Origin: Eulemur rufifrons | Taxonomy: Eukaryota > Chordata > Mammalia > Primates > Lemuridae | Direction of reading: 5' to 3' | Length of the DNA: 64,000 nucleotides | Assembly: GCF_041146395.1 (NCBI RefSeq) | Contig: NC_091010.1 | Coordinates: 53,464,001 to 53,528,000 of the forward strand | Translations under genes and position numbers: made by a program | Part shown: positions 1 to 10,329 of the stretch, in pieces | Numbering within the stretch: position 1 is the stretch's first letter | Layout of the letters: each line of letters opens with the position of its first letter | The notes under the pieces: generated by a model | The model's database searches: none | Told to the model about the DNA's origin: nothing | Seen by the model: only the letters and a program-made list of their open reading frames with translations

Positions 1-418
1 GCCAGACCCCAGTTTTGGAGTCCACTTTCCTGTATCAAAACTGCTTGCTTTCTCCTTCTTTAATTCTCTTTCATGGAAAGAAAATGATTTCTTATTTACC
101 AGACTTTTGTGAATAGACATTATATATTCAGCCAATGAAATAGTAGAAATAATAATAGAGAGCATTACATTCACAATTAGGAAGGTTCTCTGCTAAGCCT
201 GTTACATGCATTACTTCATTTCATGCTCCAGAAACCCCACTCACATGTCTAGTATGATTTCCTGCACCCCTCAGTCTTCCCACTTCACACTCACTGGCTT
301 TTTGTAAGTTTCTACCAGCTACCATGCTCTTACTTACACATGATCTTTCACACACTATTTCCTAAGACTAGAATTCCTTCTCTCTCTTTCCTCTCAACAT
401 CCTTCATTACCTAAGATA
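1..418. other. Unassigned AT-rich DNA
   Basis: No gene is seen. The stretch from about 300 to 418 ('accatgctcttacttacac', then a pyrimidine-rich run) faintly resembles the sense strand of an L2 3' region. The match is too weak to call. Confidence 0.4.
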
Positions 419-735
419 TTTTTTAAATTAAATTTTATTTTTTATTGATACATAATAGATGTCCGTATTTTGTGGGTACATGTGATAATTAAATACATGC
501 TTTTAATTTGTAAAGATTAAATCAGTGTAATTGGGATATATATCACCTTGAATGTTTATCTTTTCTTTATGCTAGAAACATTCAAATTATTCTCTTCCAG
601 CAATTTTGACATATACAATAGATTATTGTAAACTACTCTCCCTACTGATCTATCAAACACCAGGTCTTATTTCTTCTATCAAATTATACTTTTATAACCA
701 TTAATTAACTTGTCTTCGTTCCCCCACCCCATTCT
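419..735 (-). mobile_element. L1M 3' end, antisense
   Basis: The T-rich left edge is followed by 'tacataatagatgtccgta', 'tgtgggtacatgtgataatt', 'gtaattgggatatatatcac' and 'aaacaccaggtcttatttct'. This is the order expected in the reverse complement of an old L1M 3' untranslated region. The element points left, with its poly-A end at about 419. It is truncated in the C-rich segment near 735. There is no coding capacity. The call rests on remembered consensus; the subfamily is not resolved. Confidence 0.8.
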
Positions 736-2300
736 TTTGCATTATTCCTGTCTCAGTTGAAACATTGTTTCACAGAACATTGCATTTTCCTATTATTCAC
801 ATATACAAAAACTCAGGGCCTCCTTTTTGTAGCTTTTGTCATGTTGTTCATTACTTTCAAAGTTCATCCACCCTATATATGTCTGATTCCAAGTTCAAGT
901 CCTTACTAGTTGCTAAAATCCAGCTTAGCCAGGATATTTCAAGGACAAAAATCATAGACTAAAGAACATCCAGACATCAATGTGGGTAGTTCTATCACAG
1001 CTACAACAGCCAAGGAAAATAATAGTTGGGTAGAATGTCCTCATAGTTACATGTTTGAATAATATAGTCAGATAAGCAAGAAATATATTTCCTAAATTGC
1101 ACTTCTATTTCTGCAAATCTCTGTCAACATGAGACACTAGTAGAACAAATAGGTTCCTAACACAGTACTAGGGAAATTGTGGGTGCTCAGTACGTATATC
1201 CTACTTGATTGATTCAGCCAATATCCATCCCATCCTATTCTAATATGGAGTCTCTCAGAAAATAAAACAAACCAGCTGTTTACTTGCAAATAATGATCCC
1301 ATTCTCCTAAGCCAATGTGTGAAGCTTTAAAATATCAAGTAGGTATGGCTATTTCCCCTCAGCCTGCCAGGCACTGCTAGGGAAAGACTGTAGGGAAAGA
1401 CTAAAATGGACATAATAACTTCATTATCTATCTGTGTCCCAGATGGTGGCTTGCAATACTCATTTGTTGCTGGGCAACACACACATAGATTTGTAAGTGT
1501 GTCTGTATTATTAGAAAGACTGTGAAATGGAAATCTTCTCATGTATTAATAACACCTTTGAAAAGGCAAAATGTCATCATTTTCTTTGATGGCATTTTGT
1601 TGTCTTCAGAGCTGTAACCACACCCAGGTCTTACTCTTGGGTTGGGTAAACATTCTCCCTTATAGGTGTTCCACTTGGGATATTTGTACCATATGAGAAT
1701 GTGAGTGCTTTGCTACAGGAAATGTTCATTTCTGCTCTAATAAGAGGACATAATGTATTTATTTATTACAACAATAAACAGCTGTAAAATGGAGCATAAA
1801 AAAATAGATGACATGAAAATTTCTGTAACTAATGTGTCAGCTGTAATTGAGAAATAAATTAAATAATCCATCTGCTTCCCACCATTGATTCCATCATTTT
1901 CTTCAGGGTTGGGGTATATACAATGAAGTCAGCATGATTTATACTAATTATTTGCTAACAAATATGCCACATTTATATTGATTGGCTCTGTAATATAATT
2001 TTGCCAATACTTAACATAAGGTTGCTTTTTCCAATACACTCAAATCTAACAAGCATATGAACTCCCTGTCTCATTAATATTGTTTTCTCTTTAACTTATG
2101 CTATTACGTTTTATCTACCCTTGTCACAGGCTTTTGTGTAATGAATAAATGAATAATCTATTACTGTGGTTATGATTTTAAAGGAGAAGAGAAAATAAAT
2201 AAATAAAAATAAGTGTATTTTATATGTGTTAAATCGTAAGATGAAACTTTCTGCTAATTTGGTTTAGTACTTAGAGCCAAAATAGCCAATAAAAGTTGGA
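736..2300. other. Unassigned intergenic DNA
   Basis: No gene or clear repeat is recognised. A short segment at about 1,155-1,215 ('ggtgctcagtacgtatatcc') resembles the last 60 bases of L2 or MIR but is too degraded to place. The reading frames here (up to 71 codons) look random. Confidence 0.5.
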
Positions 2301-2418
2301 ATAAATTAACTATAATTATTTCCCCTCATATTTTTCAGCATCACACAATGAGATAGTATATATTAGCTCAGGGAACACAGCAAGAATTTATTTTCATTAA
2401 AAAAATATATATGGTATT
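2301..2418 (+). repeat. Unassigned interspersed repeat, copy 1
   Basis: This segment aligns with the reverse complement of 5,664-5,800. In the core (2,327-2,390) I count 5 mismatches in 64 bases. The shared text includes 'cacaatgagat' and 'agctcagggaacacagcaa'. Outside the core identity falls, and an indel of about 8-9 bases separates the copies near 2,322. The 3' side here runs into an (ATT)n tract. I do not recognise the family and see no open frame, tRNA-like box or poly-A tail. Confidence 0.7.
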
Positions 2419-2685
2419 ATTATTATTATTTTTATTTTAACTCTTACCTAGTTTAGTTTCTTTTATTTTCTTTTCTTTTTTCATGAGCCTACATGCCTAT
2501 TCATGTCTGGCAAATTATTTGTAACATTTTGGAGAAAGAGTGATAATACAAAGCTACACCTGTAAATGCTTTTGCTTCCAATGTTTTAATTTAACTACAT
2601 AAGGAATTCGTATTCACCATGATAATAATAGAAAAAATCAAAGTCACCAGATATAATGCCCCCACACTTTCTTGTGTCTGTTTAA
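2419..2685. other. AT-rich unassigned spacer
   Basis: Begins with a short ATT tract (about 2,415-2,430) followed by T-rich low-complexity DNA. No gene or named repeat is seen. Confidence 0.5.
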
Positions 2686-3030
2686 ATTTTTTATTGCCAT
2701 GTAACAAACCACTGCAAAATCTAGTAACTTCAGGCAACCACAACATTTATTTTGCTCACAGACTTGCAATTTAGGGGGGATGGTGGTTTCAGTTTATTTT
2801 TGCTCCATTGGCATGAGCTATCCTGGTTCGACTGCTAGAAACTAGAATCATCTGAATATTTGGTCACTCACACATCTGACGCTGCCTATCTCTGGGACAA
2901 CAGGAGGAGCTGTGGCTGAAATTAGTATGTATCTCCTTTCTGTGGGACTGTTTGGCCTCCTTGTAGCATGACAAATGTGCTCCAAAACAAAATCTCAACA
3001 AGGTCCGGAAGAAGTTGTATTGGCCTTTTA
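2686..3030 (-). mobile_element. MaLR/MLT-like LTR remnant, antisense
   Basis: The left edge reads 'ttgccatgtaacaaaccact', then a 'cttcaggcaaccacaacatt' segment. Towards the right it contains 'ggaagaagttgtattggcct'. This order fits the reverse complement of an old eutherian LTR whose 3' end carries a 'gtttgttgttttaagccac' type polyadenylation region. No internal retroviral sequence is attached, so it is a degraded solo LTR or fragment. The exact family is not certain. The element is directly followed by an L1M. Confidence 0.5.
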
Positions 3031-4090
3031 AAAAAATCTTTTCTATTTTAAAATCATTTTAGATTTAGAAGAGCAGTTGCAAAGTTAGTACAGAGACTTT
3101 CTGAACACCCTTCATCCAGCTTCCTCTAATGTTAATAATTCACATAGTCGGGGTAGAATTATCAAAATTCAGAAATTAACATTATTATAAAACTGTTAAT
3201 TGACTATCAAACTTGATTCAGACTACACAGTTTTCCACTAATGCCCTTTGTTTCCTCTTCCAGAGTACAATCCAGAACACCACATGCCTTTGTTTGTCAC
3301 GTCTCCCTAGTCTTCCACAATCACTGATGGTTCTTCTATCTTTCATGACCTTGACACTTTTAAAACAATCTGGCCAATTATATTGTAGAATGCCCCACAA
3401 ATTGGTCTTGCCTATATGTTCTCATGATTAGACTGAGCTTATGCATTATTGGAAAATAGACCACGGAGGTGATGTGCCTTTCTCAGTGCATCATATGAAG
3501 AAGTTGATGATGTTAACATGTCTTCTTATGGGTGATTATTTCATTAGCATAATGTTTTCAAGTTTTATCATGTTGTGACATGTATCAGAATTCTATTCTT
3601 TTTTTTAAGACTAAAATAATATCCATTGTAAGTATATGCCACATTTTGTTTATGCATGCATCTATTGGTAGACATTTGGGTTGTTTTTACCTTTTCACTA
3701 TCGTGAATGCTGCTGCTATAAACAGGTGAGTATCTGTTTCAGTCCCTACTTTTAGTTTTTTGGTGTATACCTACAAGTGAAATTGCTGGATATATGATAG
3801 TTCTATATTTAACTTTCTGAAGAACCACCAAACTGTTTTCCATAGCACCTGCACTATTTTACATGCCCATGAGAGATGCACAAAGGTTCCAATTTTTCCA
3901 CGTTTGCCAATATTTGTTATTTTCTGTCTTTTGTTAATAGTTACCCTAATGAATATGGAGTGATATCTCATTGTGGTTTTGATTTAATTTTGCCTAATGA
4001 TTAGTGATGCAGAGCATTTTTTTCATATGCTTATTGTTCATTTGTATGTCTTGTTCAGATGCATGTCTATTCAAGTCCTTTGCCCATTTT
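3030..4090 (-). mobile_element. L1M 3' region, antisense, left part
   Basis: The sequence runs from 'attttagatttagaagagca' through 'tgaccttgacacttttaaaa' into the end of ORF2. On the minus strand at 3,771-3,971 a frame encodes CKIVQVLWKTVWWFF and RKLNIELSY, the recognisable C-terminal region of L1 ORF2p. Frameshifts and stops break it elsewhere. An Alu has inserted at 4,091, and the same L1 resumes after it. It may be two adjacent L1M fragments rather than one. Confidence 0.85.
4077..4090. repeat. Alu target-site duplication, left copy
   Basis: 'cctttgcccatttt' precedes the Alu poly-T. The right copy at 4,386-4,399 reads 'cctttggccatttt', one mismatch in 14. This shows insertion by L1-type target-primed reverse transcription into the older L1M. 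Confidence 0.8.
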
Positions 4091-4385
4091 TTTTTTTTTT
4101 TTTGAGACAAAGTCTCTCTTCATTGCCTGGGCTGCAGTGCTGTGGTGTCAGCCTAGCTCACAGCAACCTCAAACTCCTGGGTTCAAGTGATCCTCCTGTC
4201 TTAGTCTCTAGAGTAGCAGGGCCTACAAGCGCGTGCCACCACACCCAGCTACTTTTCGTAATTTTTTGTAGAAACGGGGTCTTGCTCTTGCTTAGGCTGG
4301 CCTCAAACTCCTGAGCACAAGCAATCCTCCCACCTCAGCCTCCCAGAGTGCTAGAATTACAGGTGTGAGCCACCATGCCCAGCCA
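4091..4385 (-). mobile_element. Full-length dimeric Alu SINE, strepsirrhine type
   Basis: A 7SL-derived dimeric SINE on the minus strand. Its poly-A tail appears as a run of T to 4,103 on the plus strand, followed by 'gagacaaagtctctcttc'. Diagnostic variants are 'agcctagctcacagcaacc' in one arm and 'ctcttgcttaggctggcctc' in the other; I associate both with lemur and loris Alus. It ends at 'ccaccatgcccagcca'. A 14-bp target duplication flanks it and it sits inside an antisense L1M. A 105-codon frame across it is not a gene. This element is the strongest clue to the organism. Confidence 0.95.
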
Positions 4386-4430
4386 CCTTTGGCCATTTTT
4401 AAATTGGGTTGTTTGCTGCAGTGGTTTTAA
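4386..4430 (-). mobile_element. L1M fragment resuming after the Alu
   Basis: 'tttttaaattgggttgtttg' continues the interrupted L1M ORF2 text exactly where the left part stopped ('tcctttgcccattt'). Homology fades by about 4,430. The first 14 bases are the second copy of the Alu target duplication. Confidence 0.75.
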
Positions 4431-5373
4431 TGTCCAAATAGCTATTAGTTATCTAACCAACTATATATTTCTGGATATCTTGGCTACTTTGATATTTCTA
4501 GGGCTCTGTTGTCATGTTTAGTTTATTTCCCAGAGCATTCCCAAAGCCTAGAAGGAGGATGTGCACATCCTACATGAGCCTCACTTTTGCCTCTTATATT
4601 AGTTACTAACTCAGTGGCAGAGATTTGTATATTTAATCTTAGAAGGCAATGTTTTTAGCTAAACAGGTTCAGGCCTGGTTAGTACTTGGATGCAAGAAGG
4701 CACTGTTTTCTAAAATAAGAAAAGAGCCATACATCTGTGAAGGATTTAAAAATTCCCTTAAATCCTAATTTCCTTCCCCCTCCGTCCAGTATCTGTGTTT
4801 CCTTTTGTTGTACTTTCAGGCTCACTGCCAGGAAAGAGTCTTGAGCCTTCTGTCTAAATTGGGCTCTTTTGCTGGGTCTAATTCACACAATAATTGAAGC
4901 AATCTTTCCCTTTTCCACTGTCTCTTTCCCTCCTTTTAAATAGATGATTCAAGAGGCTATGCAAAGTTCAGTTGTGATTATTTTGTTTCCTACTATGTCT
5001 TGGCTTAGGCAGGGAAAACAACAAAACAAAACAAACATTTAACAAAAGCACTTTTCTTTCATTTGCCTTCTGAGCATATAATAAGAAAAAGTCACATTAC
5101 TGCTTGGTTAGATGCAATTTTTAACTTTTTCTCCCTTTATGTTTAAGCATTCATTTTCCAGAGGGGAAAAAAGGCAGTAAATAAGCCAATTTTGTTTAGA
5201 TATTTTCCAGGTCTAGTCATCTTCCCTAAAGAAGCTTGTGGGGTACAGTCACTCTTTGCTGTCTCCTTATGTCCTCTCTGAAGTGACCCAGCAGGTCCCC
5301 TTCTGGCTGACCCGACGGCACTGGGCTCCAGTTACTTGACTGATCTTATACTTCATACCCAGCCCACTTTTTA
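4431..5373. other. Unassigned intergenic DNA
   Basis: No gene, clear repeat or conserved motif is recognised in about 940 bases. It includes an 'aaaacaacaaaacaaaac' A-rich run near 5,016-5,035. Confidence 0.5.
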
Positions 5374-5619
5374 CCTGTGTCAGTTAGCTTTTTGCCATAG
5401 TTTAAAACACAAAAATACAACTCGGTGGCTTAAAACAATAAACATTTATTTGGCTCATGACTTTGTGACCTTGTGGGGCAGCCATCTGAGCTGGACTCTT
5501 TTGCATGGTTCTGCTCACAAGTGCAGGACCTGGCCTGGGGTCCCTTGAGTGTCTGTGGTTAGTTGCTGGCTGATCTAAAATGCCACAGCTAGGTTGGCTT
5601 CTCTCTACTCCACATGTAG
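5374..5619 (-). mobile_element. MaLR/MLT-like LTR remnant, left part
   Basis: 'tcggtggcttaaaacaataa' and 'acatttatttggctcatgac' near the left edge match the reverse complement of the 3' end of the same LTR class seen at 2,686-3,030. Later text ('ggctgatctaaaatgccaca') also fits. The element is interrupted at about 5,620 by a 180-bp unassigned repeat and resumes at 5,801. A 167-codon minus-strand frame (5,402-5,905) runs through both and is not a gene. Confidence 0.5.
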
Positions 5620-5800
5620 AAAAAAATGATTTCACCAATGGGCACAGGTTAAATTTTCTTTTAAATACCATGTGTATGTACATATTTGAAAAAATAAAAG
5701 TAAATCCTTGCTGTGTTCCCTGAGCTGATATATACCATCTCATTGTGAGATGCTTAAAAATATGAAGGGAAATATGTGAAATAATTGTAGCTAATTTATC
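5620..5800 (-). repeat. Unassigned interspersed repeat, copy 2
   Basis: Its reverse complement (5,664-5,800) aligns with 2,301-2,418, about 92% over a 64-bp core. It sits inside an LTR remnant whose left and right parts would otherwise be nearly contiguous, so it is an insertion. A possible 5-bp 'tgtag' lies at each side (5,615-5,619 and 5,786-5,790), but homology with copy 1 runs past the second one, so it may be chance. The left edge has a short A run. Family unknown to me; no coding potential. Confidence 0.65.
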
Positions 5801-5975
5801 CCTCACCAGGCTAGCCTGGGCTTGTTTCCAAGGGGAGGGCAGAGGGATTCTGAGAGGATAAAGAAAAGTAAACCAAGCCTCTTGAATCTCAGGCTTAGAA
5901 CTCACAGTGTTGTCCTGCCATAGGACAGTTACAAGGCCATCCTAGATTTAAGGGTGAAGACAAAGACACTATCTC
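5801..5975 (-). mobile_element. MaLR/MLT-like LTR remnant, right part
   Basis: 'caccaggctagcctgggctt', 'aagcctcttgaatctcaggc' and 'gttacaaggccatcctagat' follow the order of the LTR whose left part ends at 5,619. The true family and full boundary are uncertain. Confidence 0.5.
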
Positions 5976-6774
5976 TGATATTTCTCATAGGAAACTTAAT
6001 AAGCTCAAATTCAAAAAGTTGAGTGGTAGTCTGCCCTTCAAACCTTTATTAACTGTGGCCCTCACAGCCAAAACTGAAAACACCACCTTCCTCACATCAA
6101 CACACATAATTCAGTTTCCTTGAAACCTGACAGCTACCCTAGATAGCCCAAAACTAAAATCCTACCTTACTTTTGAAAGTTCAGTCTGGTCCTAGAATCT
6201 TCCTCGTGCCCTTCCCAGTTGTCCTCCTTGGACCACTCTGCCTTCTGTCTCCAGGCATTTGTCCTGCTTATAGGCTGAATCCAATCCTGATCCCTGCCAG
6301 ATCTCTGGTGTCACCTGAAATGCCAAACTCCAGGTACCAGGCTTTGACAGACCCACTGAGGGACATTCTTTTCCTCTTTTTGTTTACCTTCCCTTGCTTG
6401 ACCTTGCTGTAACTTCTCCCACCAATAAATGGAGGCAGGATAAAACTGACATTCTAGAGTCTCATTAGCCCCAGGGGAGAAAAATGTTAAAAGCCTCTAT
6501 TTTAATATGATCCATGTGACAATATCTGCCCATCTGTCTATCCATCTATGATCTCTGCATATGCATAAACACAAAAATATAAACATGTATTAATACAAGC
6601 ACATATTTGCTTATGGAAGTCTCAAAAAACAAAATAAAATTTAAAAAAACAAATGGATTTTTGAAATAGGATTTATGATGCAATATCATACATATTGAAA
6701 AATTGAGCCATGTTTACTTTATCTGATAACAAAATCCTGGTTCAGGATTAAGTTCAAAAGAAAGCAGTACTAGC
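5976..6774. other. Unassigned DNA
   Basis: No gene is recognised. 6,000-6,480 is somewhat GC-richer and ends in 'accaataaatggaggcagga', which could be a degraded LTR polyadenylation region, but I cannot assign it. 6,520-6,555 has imperfect CATC/TATC tetranucleotides. Confidence 0.45.
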
Positions 6775-7175
6775 TGTCACTTCTCTGAGAATATCCGTTT
6801 CCAAATCCACATCTTCCTATCTGAGCTGCTTCCTACAAGCCTGTCTGGCTTGCTGGATATATCTGCCTGGATGCTGTATGTCACCTGGAAAATGGTCCAA
6901 AATTGGACTCATCATTTTCACCCCCGAATGTATACTTTATCCTTTTTTTCTTGTTAACAGCTCCAGTATCTACTTGGTTATCTAAACCCATAGAATCTTC
7001 TTTGGTTTTTCTTTTTCCAAGTTCCTCAGACCCAGTTGATGGTGGAAATAAGCTGATCCTGCATGTCCCAAGCCCCTGAAACTCATGTCCTTTGTTCCTA
7101 ATGTAGACCTTCATTACCTCTTCCCCTGCGATACTGTGGTCACCTAACTGGCATCTTACAAGTCGCTTCTCTTTG
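6775..7175 (+). mobile_element. L2 LINE, first segment
   Basis: Text such as 'ttgctggatatatctgcctg', 'tggactcatcattttcaccc' and 'acccagttgatggtgg' follows the order of the L2 3' half. It is the first of three collinear L2 segments (continuing at 7,455 and 7,986) that together span about 1.5 kb, with later insertions between them. Heavily decayed, with no open frame. Confidence 0.7.
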
Positions 7176-7186
7176 TTAGAAAGAAA

Positions 7187-7189
<3 letters not shown>

Positions 7190-7222
<33 letters not shown>

Positions 7223-7277
7223 GAGGAAGGAGGGAGGGAGGAAGGATGAGAGGGAGGGAGGAAAGGAGGAAGAGAGC
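7190..7277. repeat. (GA)n/(GGAA)n polypurine tract
   Basis: About 88 bases almost free of pyrimidines on the plus strand: 14 or more GA units, then GGAG/GGAA-type units. It lies at the junction between L2 and a MIR. Confidence 0.95.
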
Positions 7278-7281
7278 GATT

Positions 7282-7410
7282 GGATTTTGGAGGCACAGAA
7301 ACTGGGGTTTTAATGCTAGCTGTCCCATCTCATTTTCACTTACTATTTGGGGGAACTTAGGAAATAATTTATCTCAGTATCTCTGAGTTTCAGTTTCTCC
7401 CTCAGCATAT
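7282..7410 (+). mobile_element. MIR SINE
   Basis: 'ggaggcacagaaactgggg', 'cttactatttgggggaactt' and 'gagtttcagtttctccctca' align in order with the central core of MIR on the plus strand. It is strongly diverged. Confidence 0.65.
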
Positions 7411-7454
7411 GAGCATCATCAGACCACATAGGTGACACCCTGTGAGTCTACAGC

Positions 7455-7742
7455 AATCTACACTCTACTGTAACTTTAACTTTCATAAGACATAGCTCTG
7501 AGCACACCACTCCCTGACACTAACACCTTTCATTGCTCTTCATTGCCCTCAGAATAAACAAGCAGCTTAGCTTTTACAGTCAGCTGCCATTCTGCCCTAA
7601 ATTTTATGTTTCATATTCATCCCTAGCAACCCCCTTAGTGGCCTCTATGTTACAGCTTGAGCTCCTCGACAGCTCCCGTTCAGTCATCATATTTTCCAAC
7701 CCTGCTTTTACAGGTACACTTTTATATGTTTTGGAATGCCCT
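7455..7742 (+). mobile_element. L2 LINE, second segment
   Basis: 'gagcacaccactccctgaca' and 'attgctcttcattgccctca' (followed by 'gaataaacaagcagctt') match the L2 stretch that normally reads as a run-on to the 3' end. The segment is collinear with 6,775-7,175 and is broken at about 7,743 by a MIR. Confidence 0.8.
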
Positions 7743-7744
7743 GC

Positions 7745-7985
7745 AGCAGGCTGGCTAGAATGTGGGCTCTGGAGTCAGACTATAGGTCTTCATATCTTGG
7801 TTCTGTTACTTGTCAGCTGTGTGCCCTTAAGCAAGTGGCTTAATCCCTCTGTGCCTTTGCTTACTCATTCATAAAATGGGATAATAATACCTATGTCATA
7901 AGATGGTTAAAAGAAATATTAAAACACTTAGACTAATACCTGAAGATAAAGTAAGACTTCAATAAATATCAGCTATTATTACATG
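7745..7985 (+). mobile_element. MIR SINE, near full length
   Basis: One of the best MIRs in the window. 'ctctggagtcagactatag', 'gtcagctgtgtgcccttaa', 'ataaaatgggataataatac' and 'aataaatatcagctattatt' occur in order. It is nested in an L2 that resumes at 7,986, so the MIR inserted after the L2. Confidence 0.92.
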
Positions 7986-8268
7986 GTTCTAATTCTTAGA
8001 ATCCTTCAAATACCACCTAAAGCACACCATTCAGGAAGACTTTCCTGCTGTCCTCAGCCAGATGTGAACTTCCTCTATTTTGAACTCACACTTTACTTAT
8101 ACGCAGTCCTCAATATTTAGTTTCTGGCATGCATTATAATTAAATGTATGCATTACTTCTACTAAACCACTAACCCTTTAAGAAGAAAACTATCTCTTTA
8201 ACTTTTCATTCAATACACTGCTAAACACAAAGTGAAACTCAGGAAATGCACAATGAATAAATTTTTCA
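7986..8268 (+). mobile_element. L2 LINE 3' end, third segment
   Basis: 'ttcctgctgtcctcagccag', 'tttaagaagaaaactatctc' and the closing 'aatgcacaatgaataa' fit the L2 3' terminus ('...caataaatgtttgttgaatgaa' type). It completes an L2 of about 1.5 kb, which is long for this old family. Confidence 0.7.
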
Positions 8269-8281
8269 ACTCCCCCACCAC

Positions 8282-8316
8282 AAAAAAAAAAAAAAAAATA
8301 CACACACACACACACT
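8282..8316. repeat. Poly-A plus (CA)n
   Basis: 18 A, then T and eight AC units, immediately after the L2 3' end. Could be an expanded tail or an independent microsatellite. Confidence 0.9.
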
Positions 8317-8689
8317 AAAAGATAAAGCACATTAATTCATGCCATTTAAAATGTCTTAACTGGCCTCATAAAGGAGATAGAAAATGCCAAGTTCAGAGCT
8401 ATATTTTATTTCCAGAAAATAAAATACAAAGTATACAGAAACTGTGGAAATTAAATGTTTAATCTAATTTACCCATCTCTATTAAAGGTCAGAATTAATT
8501 CTGCTATGTAGTTTCATTTTTATAGCACATTAAAAATAAACCACCAAAATTGAGAATTGAAGACTGAAAGATTGGCACTTGGTTCTGTGTAATGTTTAAA
8601 AAACACACAGTAGCTCTTAGAAACTCAAATTATAACCAAATACAAAAGTATTATATTCATCCAAACATACGTCTCTGCCCATTTTTTTT
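8317..8689. other. Unassigned AT-rich DNA
   Basis: No gene or named repeat recognised. A 63-codon frame (8,592-8,783) overlaps the start of the following L1M and is not credible. Confidence 0.5.
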
Positions 8690-9695
8690 ATTTGCTCACA
8701 GGCTTAAAAATTTGTTCAAGGAACTAAGGCCACACAATGGGAAAAGGACAGCCTTTTCAACAAATGGTATTGGGGAAACTTGATATTTGCATGCAAAAGA
8801 ATGAAATTGGACCCTTACTTTATAAAGAATACAAAAATTAACTCAGAATGGATCAAAGACCTAAAAATAAGACCTAAAATTATAAAACTCCAGAAGAAAA
8901 CAGTGGGAAAAAGCTTCATGAAATTGGGTTTGGTAATGATTTCTTAGATATAAAACAAAAGCAAATATGGACAGATGGGACCATATCAAACTGAAAAACT
9001 TCTGCACATCAAAGAAAACAATCAATAGGGTGAAAAGACAACGTACAGAATGAAAGAAAACATTTGTTAATTATAAATCTGATAAGGGGTTAATATCTAG
9101 AGCATATAAAGATCTATAACTCAATAACAAAATAATCTGAATAAAAAATGGGCAAAGGACTTGAATGTTTTTCTGAAGAAGATATATAAATGGCCAAAGG
9201 GCACATGAAAATATGTTCAATAGCAATAAACACTAGAGAAATGTAAATCAAAATCACAATGAAATATCACTTCCACCCATTAGAATGGCCACTATATTAT
9301 ATATATCTAGGTATGAATGAATGGATTGGGAAATATGATCTATGTATGCAACAGAATATTATTCAGCCTTAAACAAGGAGAAAATCCTGCCATTTGTAAC
9401 AACGTGATGAACTTGAACAAATACTGTATGATTCCACTTATATGAGGTTATTAAAAGTAGTCAAACTCATAAAAACAGAAAGTAGAATAATGGTTTCCAG
9501 GGGTTGTGGGGAGAGGGAAATGAAGAGGTGATGTTCTTTGAGTATAGAGTTTCAGTCTTACAAAATAAAACAATTCTAGAGATCTGTTGCACAACAATGT
9601 GAATACACTTACCACCCCTGCAATGTACACTTTAAAATGGCTAGGATGGTAAATTTTATGCTACATGATTTTTACCATAATTTTTTTAAAAAATT
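8690..9695 (+). mobile_element. L1M 3' end, sense
   Basis: The ORF2 3' portion and 3'UTR of an old L1M. 'caacaaatggtattggggaa', 'gaatggatcaaagacctaaa', 'gggcaaaggacttgaatgtt' and 'atatgatctatgtatgcaac' occur in order, and the end reads 'gatttttaccataattttt'. Part of ORF2 is deleted near 9,295-9,310: text jumps from the 'cacttccacccattagaatgg' region to the 3' 'gaatattattcagcc' region. Frames are broken throughout. Confidence 0.9.
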
Positions 9696-10329
9696 GTTCA
9701 GGGGACACAAAAATCAATCACCATGTTTGGATGTTATTTTGGAAAAGATTCATTAAATAGCTTTGTCTTTTTAATTGAAGAGATGTTTCTCGTTCAATTT
9801 TCTTTTAAATCTCAGAACTCTAAGTGGGAGTCATTGCCATTACCAGTAATTCAAGGCAAAAACTAAAATGTTTTTATAATATAAATGAAGGTGTATCATA
9901 CCTTTTTCTTCTCTCCCACATTTCTCTTTCCCTTCTTGTATTTCTGGAGATGTGTATCTCCTAGGTACCTATTGCCTAGATTGCTTGACACATTAATTAA
10001 CCTTTATGTTGAGTAAATTCCTACTAGGGACCTGATAGTGTTGAAACAACAGAGTAACCCGTCATACTACTATATCTGGCTGGGCAGCTCTGTCCTCAAG
10101 TCTTTGAGGGAATGAGCTATGCTTGCAATTCCATACCATTGCTGCAAAGGCATCAAAAGAGTCCAGTGTGCTCTCTGCAAATTTTGAATCTATAAAATTA
10201 GATGACCAAGTGACAGTGTTCTCCATTAGTTTAGGCTAACCAAAACCCATTGTCTTTCCAAAGGCCTTCTTTCTCCAAAAGTGAACTGATCTCTTGGAAA
10301 AAACTCTTGACTCTCTGGATACCTGTGAG
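9696..10329. other. Unassigned DNA
   Basis: No gene, named repeat or low-complexity tract is recognised in about 630 bases. Confidence 0.5.

Noticed and set aside
3997..4314. 105-codon frame over the Alu
   Set aside because: Alu-derived; the reading is an antisense Alu translation with no start context.
5615..5790. 5-bp 'tgtag' at both sides of the inserted repeat as a target duplication
   Set aside because: Homology with the other copy continues past the right-hand 'tgtag' to about 5,800, so the right copy lies inside the element.
5402..5905. 167-codon minus-strand reading frame, the longest in the window
   Set aside because: It runs across an LTR remnant, the inserted unassigned repeat and the LTR's second half. 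No domain is visible, and an insertion boundary lies inside it, so it is chance.
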